From contig CAYJIS010000016.1 in assembly GCA_964370315.1 (NCBI GenBank), forward strand, positions 1-31,848: DNA of 31,848 nucleotides. The letters run 5' to 3'. The notes under the pieces are model-generated. The model was not told the origin of the DNA and did no database searches. It saw nothing but the letters and a program-made list of their open reading frames with translations. The translations under genes and the position numbers were made by a program. Position 1 is the first letter of the stretch; every line of letters starts with the position of its first letter. The DNA is from CAYJFX01 sp964370315. Lineage in GTDB: Bacteria; Spirochaetota; Spirochaetia; Treponematales; Treponemataceae. Below are positions 1 through 6,826 of this stretch, piece after piece.

Positions 1-547
1 GGACTGCTGTTATGCTGTTCCCTTTATCATCGCTAATAATGGAATATCCTTCAATATTTGAATTATCTACAGTAACTCCGCTTAACGGTAGCTGAAGACT
101 TAAAATTTGAGGGGTGCTGTTACTATTTAGCTTATAGTGTAGAAGTAGCTGTGGTTCATTATGTATTAGCTCTATACCATGCCATACAATTTGCCCATTT
201 TCTAGTGGACTTTCTTTTTGAAAATCGTCAATTAATGTTACATCAGTGAAGTATTGAGAATCCTTAAATATATTAAATATTAGTTGTTCATTACTAGCAG
301 TATTTATTGTATCAGAGATAATTTGTTCTGTTTTTGTTAGGTGGGCCACAGGTGCATAGGTTATTTTGAACGATGTTGAATAGCTTTGGGCAATTAGGGA
401 AAGAGCATCCCTGTCCATAAACCATGACAGCATTATATTTTGTGTGATGAGAATAAAAACGCCCAAAGAAACTAAAATACCTGCTAATATTGAAAGTCTT
501 TTTATATTTTTTTCAATGTGAAAACGGACTCTTTTTTTTATGTTCAT
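1..547 (-). CDS. Partial membrane-anchored protein, N-terminal 182 residues, function unknown
   Basis: The reading frame is open from an ATG at 547 to the window edge, so the C-terminus is missing. Residues 1-17 are basic, about 18-40 form one hydrophobic membrane segment, and the rest is polar and probably extracytoplasmic, with no cysteine or catalytic motif that I recognise. The ATG lies one base after the stop of the gamma-carbonic-anhydrase gene, so the two are probably translationally coupled; the only Shine-Dalgarno-like sequence is a weak GAG. A short cytoplasmic tail, one membrane helix and an outside domain would suit the sensor part of a signalling protein, and cheB/cheR lie upstream in the same direction, but that is inference. 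The visible part does not identify a family. Confidence 0.75.
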   Translation of the reverse strand, partial: MNIKKRVRFHIEKNIKRLSILAGILVSLGVFILITQNIMLSWFMDRDALSLIAQSYSTSFKITYAPVAHLTKTEQIISDTINTASNEQLIFNIFKDSQYFTDVTLIDDFQKESPLENGQIVWHGIELIHNEPQLLLHYKLNSNSTPQILSLQLPLSGVTVDNSNIEGYSIISDDKGNSITAV

Positions 548-548
548 T

Positions 549-1073
549 TTAAAGCTCTATCTCGATATAGTTATTTTTTGCATCTTGTGCTTTTTGAACG
601 TAATTTTGAGTAGCTTTATGTGCGGATGCTAAAACTTCATTTTCCAGTGTTCGAACTACTTTTGCAGGACTTCCCATAATGAGTGAATTATCCGGAAACT
701 CTTTTCCTTGGGTAACAAGTGAACCTGCACCAACAATGCAGTTCTTTCCTATAACCGCGCCAGTTAGAATGATTGACCCCATTCCTATAGTTGAGCCATC
801 ATGTATTGTACAAGAGTGAAGTATAGTTCCATGCCCGATTGTAACATTGTTTCCAACTACACACGGAATATTCGTATCTATGTGCACAACAGTATTATCT
901 TGAATATTAGTGTGTGAGCCAATTTTTATGGGTGCAATATCACCTCTTACTGTAGCAGAAAACCATACTGAAGAGTTCTCAGCAATTTCAACATCTCCTG
1001 CTACTTCAGCATTCCATGCTATAAAAGCAGATTTGTGAATAGTAGGTGTTAGATTCTTGATTCTATGAACCAT
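549..1073 (-). CDS. Gamma-carbonic-anhydrase-like hexapeptide-repeat protein
   Basis: This 174-residue protein has the left-handed beta-helix hexapeptide pattern through residues 12-140, of the YrdA/PaaY/CaiE-like gamma carbonic anhydrase family. The three metal-binding histidines expected in this family are present at H64 (TVVH), H81 (IGHG) and H86 (ILHS), and the conserved R43/D45 pair is in VRGD. The length is normal for the family. It may be a zinc or iron carbonic anhydrase, although many members lack measurable activity. It sits 24 bases after cheB and one base before a membrane protein, so it is probably co-transcribed with chemotaxis genes; nothing suggests a chemotactic role. AAGGAT about 10 bases upstream supports the start. 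Confidence 0.88.
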   Translation of the reverse strand: MVHRIKNLTPTIHKSAFIAWNAEVAGDVEIAENSSVWFSATVRGDIAPIKIGSHTNIQDNTVVHIDTNIPCVVGNNVTIGHGTILHSCTIHDGSTIGMGSIILTGAVIGKNCIVGAGSLVTQGKEFPDNSLIMGSPAKVVRTLENEVLASAHKATQNYVQKAQDAKNNYIEIEL

Positions 1074-1097
1074 GATGAATTATCCTTCGAAATTTTG

Positions 1098-2249
1098 CTA
1101 CTTTTTTTGACAAAGTTCAGCAATTTTTTTAGACATGTTTTCAAGTGAAACTTGTTCTTCTACACTACCATTTTCAAAAGCAGCTTTAGGCATACCATAT
1201 ACTATAGAACTGCCTTCATCTTGACCAAGTGTCCTTGCACCTTGTTTTCTCATTTGAGCTAACTCTTCTGCACCATCTCGGCCCATACCAGTCATAATAA
1301 TTCCAAGTGCATTGTTTGCAAATTCTTTAGCAACAGAAGCAAAGAGCATATCTGCAGAGGGTCTGTGTCCACTACGTTTTTCCCCATCGCTAATATGAAT
1401 AACTGAGGCAAGGCTTTTTCTTTCGATAGTCATATGCTTGTTTCCAGGTGCAATAAAAACTCTACCTTTTTTTAATATGTCGCCTTCTTGTGCTTCTTTA
1501 ACCTCTAGAGGGCATATTGTGTTTAAGCTTAAAGCAAATTCTTGTGTAAAACCTTCTGGCATATGTTGCACGATAACGATTGGCTGTTCTAAGTCAGGTG
1601 GGATTTGAGCTAACATTTGACGCAATGCATTTGGGCCTCCTGTAGAAATTCCAATTGCGATTATTTCGATTTTGCCATGTTTTCGTAAAGGAACAATTTT
1701 ACCGTCTTGTTGTTCTTGAGGTTTAATTGTTTCTGTCTTGCGTGTTGGTTTAGTAAGTGTTTTTTCATTAGTCGGAGTTATAACACTTTGTTTTTGTATT
1801 GGTTGAATATCTTCTGCTTTTGAACGAAGACTTCTCTTTTTCTTTTGATAATAAGATCCACCATATAGTTTTATCAAATTAGATAAATTTTCAGAAAGCT
1901 GATCCATGCTTTCATTTCCATCAGGTTTTAATAAAAAGTCGCTTGCTCCTAATGCTAAACAAACCATAGTGCTTGTAGCACCAGAATGGGCACTGCTTGA
2001 AAAAATGATAACTGGAACATCTATACGTTCTTTTTGCCTTTCTTTCATGAACTCTATACCATCCATAACTGGCATATTGAGATCGAGGGTCATGAGGTGA
2101 TATTCTTTTTCCTTTAATTTTTGCAGTGCAACAAAACCATTTTCTGCGGTATCAATTGTAGCAGTGCTAATTTTTGACAATATAAGTTTTGTAATTACGT
2201 TTCTTAGTAATTGAGAGTCATCAACTACTAAAATATTTAGCGCTTCCAT
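1098..2249 (-). CDS. cheB: Chemotaxis protein-glutamate methylesterase CheB
   Basis: The product removes methyl groups from chemoreceptors and deamidates receptor glutamines, countering CheR. Residues 4-125 form a response-regulator receiver with the acidic pair D10/D11, phospho-acceptor D56 (TLDLNMP) and K108. A long basic linker (about 130-192) leads to the methylesterase domain (193-380) with the expected triad S202 (GISTGGP), H229 (VQHMPEGF) and D325 (GMGRDG). Length 383 is typical. AAGGAAGAGG just upstream of the ATG is a good ribosome site. It follows cheR by 36 bases in the same direction, so the two adaptation enzymes form one unit. Other che genes are not in the window. Confidence 0.96.
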   Translation of the reverse strand: MEALNILVVDDSQLLRNVITKLILSKISTATIDTAENGFVALQKLKEKEYHLMTLDLNMPVMDGIEFMKERQKERIDVPVIIFSSSAHSGATSTMVCLALGASDFLLKPDGNESMDQLSENLSNLIKLYGGSYYQKKKRSLRSKAEDIQPIQKQSVITPTNEKTLTKPTRKTETIKPQEQQDGKIVPLRKHGKIEIIAIGISTGGPNALRQMLAQIPPDLEQPIVIVQHMPEGFTQEFALSLNTICPLEVKEAQEGDILKKGRVFIAPGNKHMTIERKSLASVIHISDGEKRSGHRPSADMLFASVAKEFANNALGIIMTGMGRDGAEELAQMRKQGARTLGQDEGSSIVYGMPKAAFENGSVEEQVSLENMSKKIAELCQKK

Positions 2250-2285
2250 TATCCTCTTCCTTTTGAGTCGTTATAGTTAGGTGTA

Positions 2286-3098
2286 TTATTTTTTATGATA
2301 TATACAGGCCCAATCTGTTCTTAAAAATTCAAATTGAGTATCCATACCAAAAAGTGATTCAGAGTGTCCAATAAAGAGGTATGAATCAGTATCCATAGAA
2401 TTCCAAAAATTATTAATGGTAGCTAGTTGAGCTGCCTCATCAAAATAAATTAGGACGTTTCTGCAAAATACTATGTCGTTATCGGACACACCAGCATTGT
2501 GTTTTAAGTTGTGGTAGTCAAATCTAATTGGGGCTTTTAAGCTTTCATTTACTTGATAACCATTTTCAGTTTCGGTAAAATATTTTTTTAAATATTCGTC
2601 CGCAATACCTTGGCATCTATTGGTAGGATAAAAACCTTGCTTTGCAGTAAGTATAGATTTGAGTGAAATATCTGAAGCAAGAATTGAAAATGTCATATCT
2701 GGTGGAAGATTTTCTTTTAGAATCATAGCTAAAGTATATGGTTCTTCTCCCGTTGAACAGCCAGCACTCCAAATTTTAATTTCCGTTTGTTTTTTTTGTC
2801 TTTTTTTCTCTATTAGTCGTGGTAAAACATAATTTATTAAAGTATCAAAATGTGGTTGATTTCTAAAAAATCGAGTTAAATTTGTTGTAACTGAATCCAA
2901 CATTTCCTTTAATTCATCGGTACTTGATGTAACAAGATCGTAATAAGCCTTAACCGAATCCAACTTTTTAAGCTTTGCACCTTCTCGTAATCGCCCTTCA
3001 AGTATAGATCGATTAATTTCAGAAAAAGTAATCCCACTCTCTTTGTAAATGAGTTTGCAAAACATGTCAAAATCTGTTTCTGTTACTACGTATTCCAT
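2286..3098 (-). CDS. cheR: Chemotaxis protein methyltransferase CheR
   Basis: The product transfers methyl groups from S-adenosylmethionine to glutamates of chemoreceptors. The N-terminal helical domain (1-75) ends in TTNLTRFFR, the family's conserved stretch. The SAM-binding motif is IWSAGCSTGEEPYTLAM (109-125), followed by ASDIS (141-145), the catalytic-region motif FCRNVLIYF (211-219) and GHSESL (244-249). Length 270 is normal. There is no Shine-Dalgarno sequence before the ATG at 3098. AT-rich -10-like boxes end only a few bases upstream, suggesting a very short or absent 5' leader. It is divergent from pyrG, and cheB follows. Confidence 0.95.
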   Translation of the reverse strand: MEYVVTETDFDMFCKLIYKESGITFSEINRSILEGRLREGAKLKKLDSVKAYYDLVTSSTDELKEMLDSVTTNLTRFFRNQPHFDTLINYVLPRLIEKKRQKKQTEIKIWSAGCSTGEEPYTLAMILKENLPPDMTFSILASDISLKSILTAKQGFYPTNRCQGIADEYLKKYFTETENGYQVNESLKAPIRFDYHNLKHNAGVSDNDIVFCRNVLIYFDEAAQLATINNFWNSMDTDSYLFIGHSESLFGMDTQFEFLRTDWACIYHKK

Positions 3099-3105
3099 AT
3101 ATTAT

Positions 3106-3134
3106 ATAATAGTGTAAAATTAAAAAAAAGTAAA
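3106..3134 (-). promoter_or_regulatory. Weak sigma-70-like promoter for cheR-cheB
   Basis: Read on the minus strand, TTTACT (3134-3129), a 17-base spacer and TATTAT (3111-3106) give a plausible promoter; an overlapping TATAAT lies at 3106-3101. Transcription from the first pair would begin about 3099, next to the cheR ATG. The AT-rich context gives many chance matches, so this is tentative. Confidence 0.35.
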
Positions 3135-3150
3135 CCCTACGATTTACACT
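3111..3150. promoter_or_regulatory. 8-bp inverted repeat between cheR and pyrG, possible operator
   Basis: AGTGTAAA at 3111-3118 and TTTACACT at 3143-3150 are exact inverted repeats with a 24-base gap. They flank the predicted cheR promoter and abut the pyrG -35 box (3152-3157). The placement suits a repressor site acting on either gene. The regulator is unknown. Confidence 0.4.
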
Positions 3151-3151
3151 A

Positions 3152-3179
3152 TTGACAAAAAAGGCAAGAGATGTAAAAA
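3152..3179 (+). promoter_or_regulatory. Promoter of pyrG, predicted leaderless
   Basis: A perfect -35 TTGACA (3152-3157), a 16-base spacer and TAAAAA (3174-3179) precede pyrG. By normal -10 geometry the start site falls on the A of the ATG at 3186. No Shine-Dalgarno sequence lies in front of that ATG. Confidence 0.5.
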
Positions 3180-3185
3180 TTAGCT

Positions 3186-4808
3186 ATGAGTAAATATATT
3201 TTGGTGACTGGCGGAGTTTGTTCTAGTTTAGGTAAAGGCGTTGCCGCCTCGACTATTGGTAGTTTGTTGGAGTGTAGTGGTTTGCGCATTGCTATGATGA
3301 AGTGCGACCCATATATAAATGTAGATGCAGGTAACATGAGTCCGTATCAGCATGGTGAGGTGTATGTAACGGATGATGGTGTAGAAACTGATTTAAATTT
3401 GGGAAACTATGAACGATTTACTAATATTTCTCTTACAGCGCAAAATACAGTTACTACAGGACAAATTTATGAAACTGTTATTTCGAACGAACGTGCAAAT
3501 CGATATAACGGTCGGACTGTTCAAGTTGTTCCTCATATAACTGATGAAATTAAACGGCGCATTTACCTTGCTGGAGAACAAAATCAGGCTGATGTCGTAG
3601 TAGTTGAAATTGGCGGTACCGTTGGAGATATTGAATCCATCCCCTTTCTTGAGGCTACACGGCAGTTAATTCGTGAGCAAGGACGAAAGAACGCACTTTC
3701 TATTCATATTACATTGATACCCGCAATTACTGGTGGAGAGCTTAAAACGAAGCCGACACAACACTCAGTAAAAAAGATGCAAGAGCTTGGTATTCGCCCT
3801 GATATACTTTTATGTAGAACAGAAGAATTGCTTGATGATGATTTAAAGCGAAAAATTGCATTGTTTTGCAATGTAGAAAAAGACAGTGTTTTTACATCAG
3901 GTACAGTAAAGAAAACTATTTACGAGCTTCCACGTGAACTATATAAACAAGGTTTTGCACAGACAATATTAGAAAAACTACAATTTACTGAGCATAAAAC
4001 AGATATAAAACCATGGAATGACTTTATTGCACATTTATCCAATCCAAAGGGAATTGTTAGAATTGGAATGCTTTGTAAAACCAAGTATATAGATGATTTA
4101 TACAAGTCTGTACGGGAAGCATTGTTTCATGCAGCTGTTTCAGGAAATTCTGTTGAGCTTGAGTTACAAAAAATTGATGCAGAAAGTGTTGAGCTTGCAA
4201 AAGATATAAAATCTTTTTTTGATAACATAGATGCAATAATAATTCCTGGAAATTATGGGCAGAGGGGTTTTTTAGGTTTGTTAAGAACTGTTCAATATGC
4301 ACGTGAAAAAAATATTCCATTTTTGGGAATAGATTTGGGAATGCAGCTAATGGCAATAGAGTCTGCAAGAAATCTTCTCGGTTGGGAGGATGCAGATTCA
4401 ACAGAGTTTATTGAAAACACGACATATCCCGTTATCAGTCTACCAGAAGAACAAACAGGTTTTGTTCCAGTTGGCGGAATGAGGTTAGGAAGTGAAGATA
4501 TTCATATTGATTCAAAGTCAAAACTTTTTAAAGTGTATAATAAGAAAGATATTACAGAAAGGCATCGTAACAAGTATTCCTTTGATAAAAAATATGCATC
4601 TGAACTAGAAAAAGTAGGGTTGCAAATTAGTGCCCAAACGAAAAAAAATGATTATGTAGAAGCTTTCGAGTGGAAAAATCATCCTTGGGGTATTGGTGTA
4701 CAATTTCATCCAGAATTTGTATCTCGTCCAAATTTGCCACATCCTCTCTTTGTTGATTTTATTAGAATTGCTCTTGAAAAAACACCTAAAAAACAAAAAA
4801 AGAAATGA
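3186..4808 (+). CDS. pyrG: CTP synthase with Asp at the glutaminase nucleophile position
   Basis: CTP synthase aminates UTP to CTP with ATP, normally using ammonia from glutamine. The synthase domain (1-265) is intact: P-loop SSLGKG (13-18), DPYINVDAGNMSP, QHGEVYVTDDG, GGTVGDIES (143-151) and KTKPTQHSV. The class-I amidotransferase domain (about 290-530) keeps FHPE (H508, E510) and GQRG, but the nucleophile motif GxCLGMQ reads G381-I382-D383-L384-G385. Codon 383 is GAT at 4332-4334, and the preceding oxyanion-loop PGG reads PGN. Glutamine hydrolysis by the usual cysteine mechanism is therefore not expected; the enzyme may use free ammonia. Length 540 is normal, so this is not a truncation. 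The start lacks a ribosome site. lptC follows after one base. Confidence 0.93.
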   Translation: MSKYILVTGGVCSSLGKGVAASTIGSLLECSGLRIAMMKCDPYINVDAGNMSPYQHGEVYVTDDGVETDLNLGNYERFTNISLTAQNTVTTGQIYETVISNERANRYNGRTVQVVPHITDEIKRRIYLAGEQNQADVVVVEIGGTVGDIESIPFLEATRQLIREQGRKNALSIHITLIPAITGGELKTKPTQHSVKKMQELGIRPDILLCRTEELLDDDLKRKIALFCNVEKDSVFTSGTVKKTIYELPRELYKQGFAQTILEKLQFTEHKTDIKPWNDFIAHLSNPKGIVRIGMLCKTKYIDDLYKSVREALFHAAVSGNSVELELQKIDAESVELAKDIKSFFDNIDAIIIPGNYGQRGFLGLLRTVQYAREKNIPFLGIDLGMQLMAIESARNLLGWEDADSTEFIENTTYPVISLPEEQTGFVPVGGMRLGSEDIHIDSKSKLFKVYNKKDITERHRNKYSFDKKYASELEKVGLQISAQTKKNDYVEAFEWKNHPWGIGVQFHPEFVSRPNLPHPLFVDFIRIALEKTPKKQKKK

Positions 4809-4809
4809 T

Positions 4810-5409
4810 ATGGTAAAGGCGTCTTTAGTTCCCAGAATAATGATTCTCTTTATAATGTTAACTTTTTTCAATGTATCATGTTCTTTGGATTATTTTTCGA
4901 AGACAGAAGATGATATTACTGCGCCTGAGTTTATATTTCATAATGCAGGATTTACTCGGTTACAAAATAACAAAAAAACAACACAAATGACAGTTGTCCA
5001 CTTAGAGCAATACAACGAACAATCTGTTTCTGCTGGGAAGGACGCCGTATTTACTTTGTATGATGAAAATGAAGAGCTAAGTGTTACGGGCTCCTGTGAC
5101 TTAATGTCGGCTGATACTAACAAAGACGAGTACTATTTTTTTGGAAATGTACTAATTACAAGTTACGAGCAGAACGCCCAAATTACGGCAGATAATTTAC
5201 GCTGGATAGGTGCAAGAGAAGAATTTTCAGCCGGAGTTCAAGATATTGTTTCCATTTCAGTTGGGAATTTAAACTCAGATTCATCTGACATTCAAACAAG
5301 CAAAGAAGGGACAAAACTATTTGTTGAGGGTACAGGCTTTAGTGCAAGCGGTAATGATTTTTCATATTCGTTTTCAGGACCAGTATCGGGGAGAATAATT
5401 GAAAATTAA
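4810..5409 (+). CDS. lptC: LptC-like lipooligosaccharide export protein, probable lipoprotein
   Basis: This protein of 199 residues is placed as LptC by its position before lptA and lptB and by its predicted beta-rich domain after an N-terminal export segment. LptC is the inner-membrane-anchored bridge of the Lpt system. I chose the ATG at 4810, one base after the pyrG stop; upstream in-frame starts lie inside pyrG. The N-terminus has K3/R9, a hydrophobic stretch of about 11 residues and FNVSC with Cys24, which fits the relaxed spirochaetal lipobox, so it may be anchored by lipid rather than a membrane helix. The hydrophobic core FTLYDENEELSVTG resembles the LptC fold pattern only loosely. 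It overlaps lptA by 11 bases. Confidence 0.7.
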   Translation: MVKASLVPRIMILFIMLTFFNVSCSLDYFSKTEDDITAPEFIFHNAGFTRLQNNKKTTQMTVVHLEQYNEQSVSAGKDAVFTLYDENEELSVTGSCDLMSADTNKDEYYFFGNVLITSYEQNAQITADNLRWIGAREEFSAGVQDIVSISVGNLNSDSSDIQTSKEGTKLFVEGTGFSASGNDFSYSFSGPVSGRIIEN

Positions 5410-6073
5410 ACATGTATTAACAAATGCTAAAACAAATTTCCTTCATTACAAAACATTTGGCATCGGGCTTTTATATTTTTTTATATCAATCACACTTTTT
5501 TCTCAAACAATAACATTTTCGGCTAATTCTATGAGTGGTACCGTAAATAACACTAATGATGTTACTCGTCTAGTAGGAGATGCCTTTGTAAAAACCGATA
5601 GTATTGAGTTGAATGCCGATGAAATAGAATTAAGTGGTACTGATTATCGTTATGTTAAGGCTTCAGGAAATATTAAAGGAATCTATACTGAGGCTGGGTT
5701 TACATTTCAGTGTGAATCAATCACATATGATAGAGATTTGGAAATTGCAGTTTTAGAAGGTGCTGTTTTTATGATTGACACCGAAAATGATGTTGAACTA
5801 AAAGCTGCTTTTGTAGAATACGACCAAAAAACCGAAGTTGCATTAATACAGATTGATGTAGAGATTGTTAAAGACGATTCTATTTGTACCTCAGCTTTTG
5901 CTTTGTATAGAAAAGATATTCAGATATTAGAATTAAGTGGTAGTCCAAAAGTAACCCAGGGAGAGGATATTTTCCAATCACACGAGATTATTTTTAACCT
6001 AGATACAGAGGAAATTACCTTGGTTGGGAATGTACAAGGCACAATTGTTGACTCAAAAGGTGAGGACGAATAA
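5399..6073 (+). CDS. lptA: LptA/OstA-like periplasmic lipid-transport protein
   Basis: The product is a 224-residue exported protein of the LptA/OstA N-terminal family, which in other bacteria polymerises into the periplasmic bridge carrying lipopolysaccharide from LptC to the outer membrane. Residues 1-20 are basic, 21-35 hydrophobic, with a likely cleavage near FSQ-TITF. The repeating beta-strand pattern (DSIELNADEIELSG, GNIKGIYTEAGFTFQCESI, LSGSPKVTQGEDIF) is the OstA jellyroll signature. The start is TTG at 5399, supported by GGGGAG five bases upstream, and it overlaps the end of lptC. lptB follows after one base. The family call is good; the cargo in a treponeme is uncertain. Confidence 0.82.
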   Translation: MKIKHVLTNAKTNFLHYKTFGIGLLYFFISITLFSQTITFSANSMSGTVNNTNDVTRLVGDAFVKTDSIELNADEIELSGTDYRYVKASGNIKGIYTEAGFTFQCESITYDRDLEIAVLEGAVFMIDTENDVELKAAFVEYDQKTEVALIQIDVEIVKDDSICTSAFALYRKDIQILELSGSPKVTQGEDIFQSHEIIFNLDTEEITLVGNVQGTIVDSKGEDE

Positions 6074-6074
6074 T

Positions 6075-6797
6075 ATGAGTGAAATACGAGTTGCAAGTTT
6101 ATATAAAAATTTTGGTAAAAAAGAGGTCGTGAGGGGAGTTGACTTTTCAATGGAGAGGGGGAAGGTTGTCGGATTACTAGGTCCTAATGGCGCAGGGAAA
6201 ACGACAATCTTTTATATGATAGTTGGATTTTATAAGCCAACTAGTGGAGAAGTTTTTTTAGATGATACATGTATAACTACACTTCCAATGTACAAGCGTT
6301 CTCGTCTTGGTATTTCATACCTCCCTCAAGAAGCTTCCGTGTTTAGAAAGTTGACAGTTGAGCAAAATATTTGGGCAATTGTAGAAGGCAGAACTGATTT
6401 AAATAGTACTCAAAAGCATGAATTGTTAGAAAAATTACTTGAAGATTTTGCAATAAAACGACTGAGAAATCAAATGGCATATACTTTATCGGGAGGGGAA
6501 CGGAGAAGGACAGAAATAGCTCGGGCTCTTGCGACAGATCCAAAATTTCTTTTATTAGATGAGCCTTTTGCTGGTATTGATCCAATTGCCGTAGCCGATA
6601 TCAAAGAAGTAGTTAATTTGTTGTCACATAGAGGTATTGGTGTATTGATAACGGACCACAATGTCCGTGCAACGCTCGATATCACTGATGAGGCAATTAT
6701 AATAAATCAAGGCGAAATTTTAGTGCATGGTACACAAAAAGAGATAATAAACTCTGAGGTTGCACGGAAGATTTATTTGGGTGATGAATTTGACTAG
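6075..6797 (+). CDS. lptB: LPS export ABC transporter ATPase LptB
   Basis: LptB powers extraction of lipopolysaccharide from the inner membrane together with LptF/LptG, which are not in this window. All ATPase motifs are present: Walker A GPNGAGKT (36-43), Q-loop YLPQEASVF (Q85), signature LSGGE (138-142), Walker B FLLLDEP (158-164) and switch H195. QEASVFRKLTVEQNI is typical of LptB rather than of amino-acid transporter ATPases. Length 240 is normal. I chose the ATG at 6075, one base after the lptA stop, with AGGTGAGG upstream; an earlier in-frame start lies inside lptA. The operon ends here with a strong hairpin. Confidence 0.95.
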   Translation: MSEIRVASLYKNFGKKEVVRGVDFSMERGKVVGLLGPNGAGKTTIFYMIVGFYKPTSGEVFLDDTCITTLPMYKRSRLGISYLPQEASVFRKLTVEQNIWAIVEGRTDLNSTQKHELLEKLLEDFAIKRLRNQMAYTLSGGERRRTEIARALATDPKFLLLDEPFAGIDPIAVADIKEVVNLLSHRGIGVLITDHNVRATLDITDEAIIINQGEILVHGTQKEIINSEVARKIYLGDEFD

Positions 6798-6826
6798 TAG
6801 TATGAGTGGGGTAACCACTCATACTA
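6798..6826. terminator. 12-bp hairpin between convergent lptB and hydrogenase genes
   Basis: TAGTATGAGTGG (6798-6809) pairs perfectly with CCACTCATACTA (6815-6826) around a five-base loop, filling the whole gap between the two convergent stop codons. There is no T-run on either side, so it may stop transcription weakly in both directions or protect the 3' ends of both messages. Confidence 0.7.

Noticed and set aside
4057..4401. 114-codon open frame antisense to pyrG
   Set aside because: pyrG is an intact, conserved gene here; the antisense product has no recognisable features.
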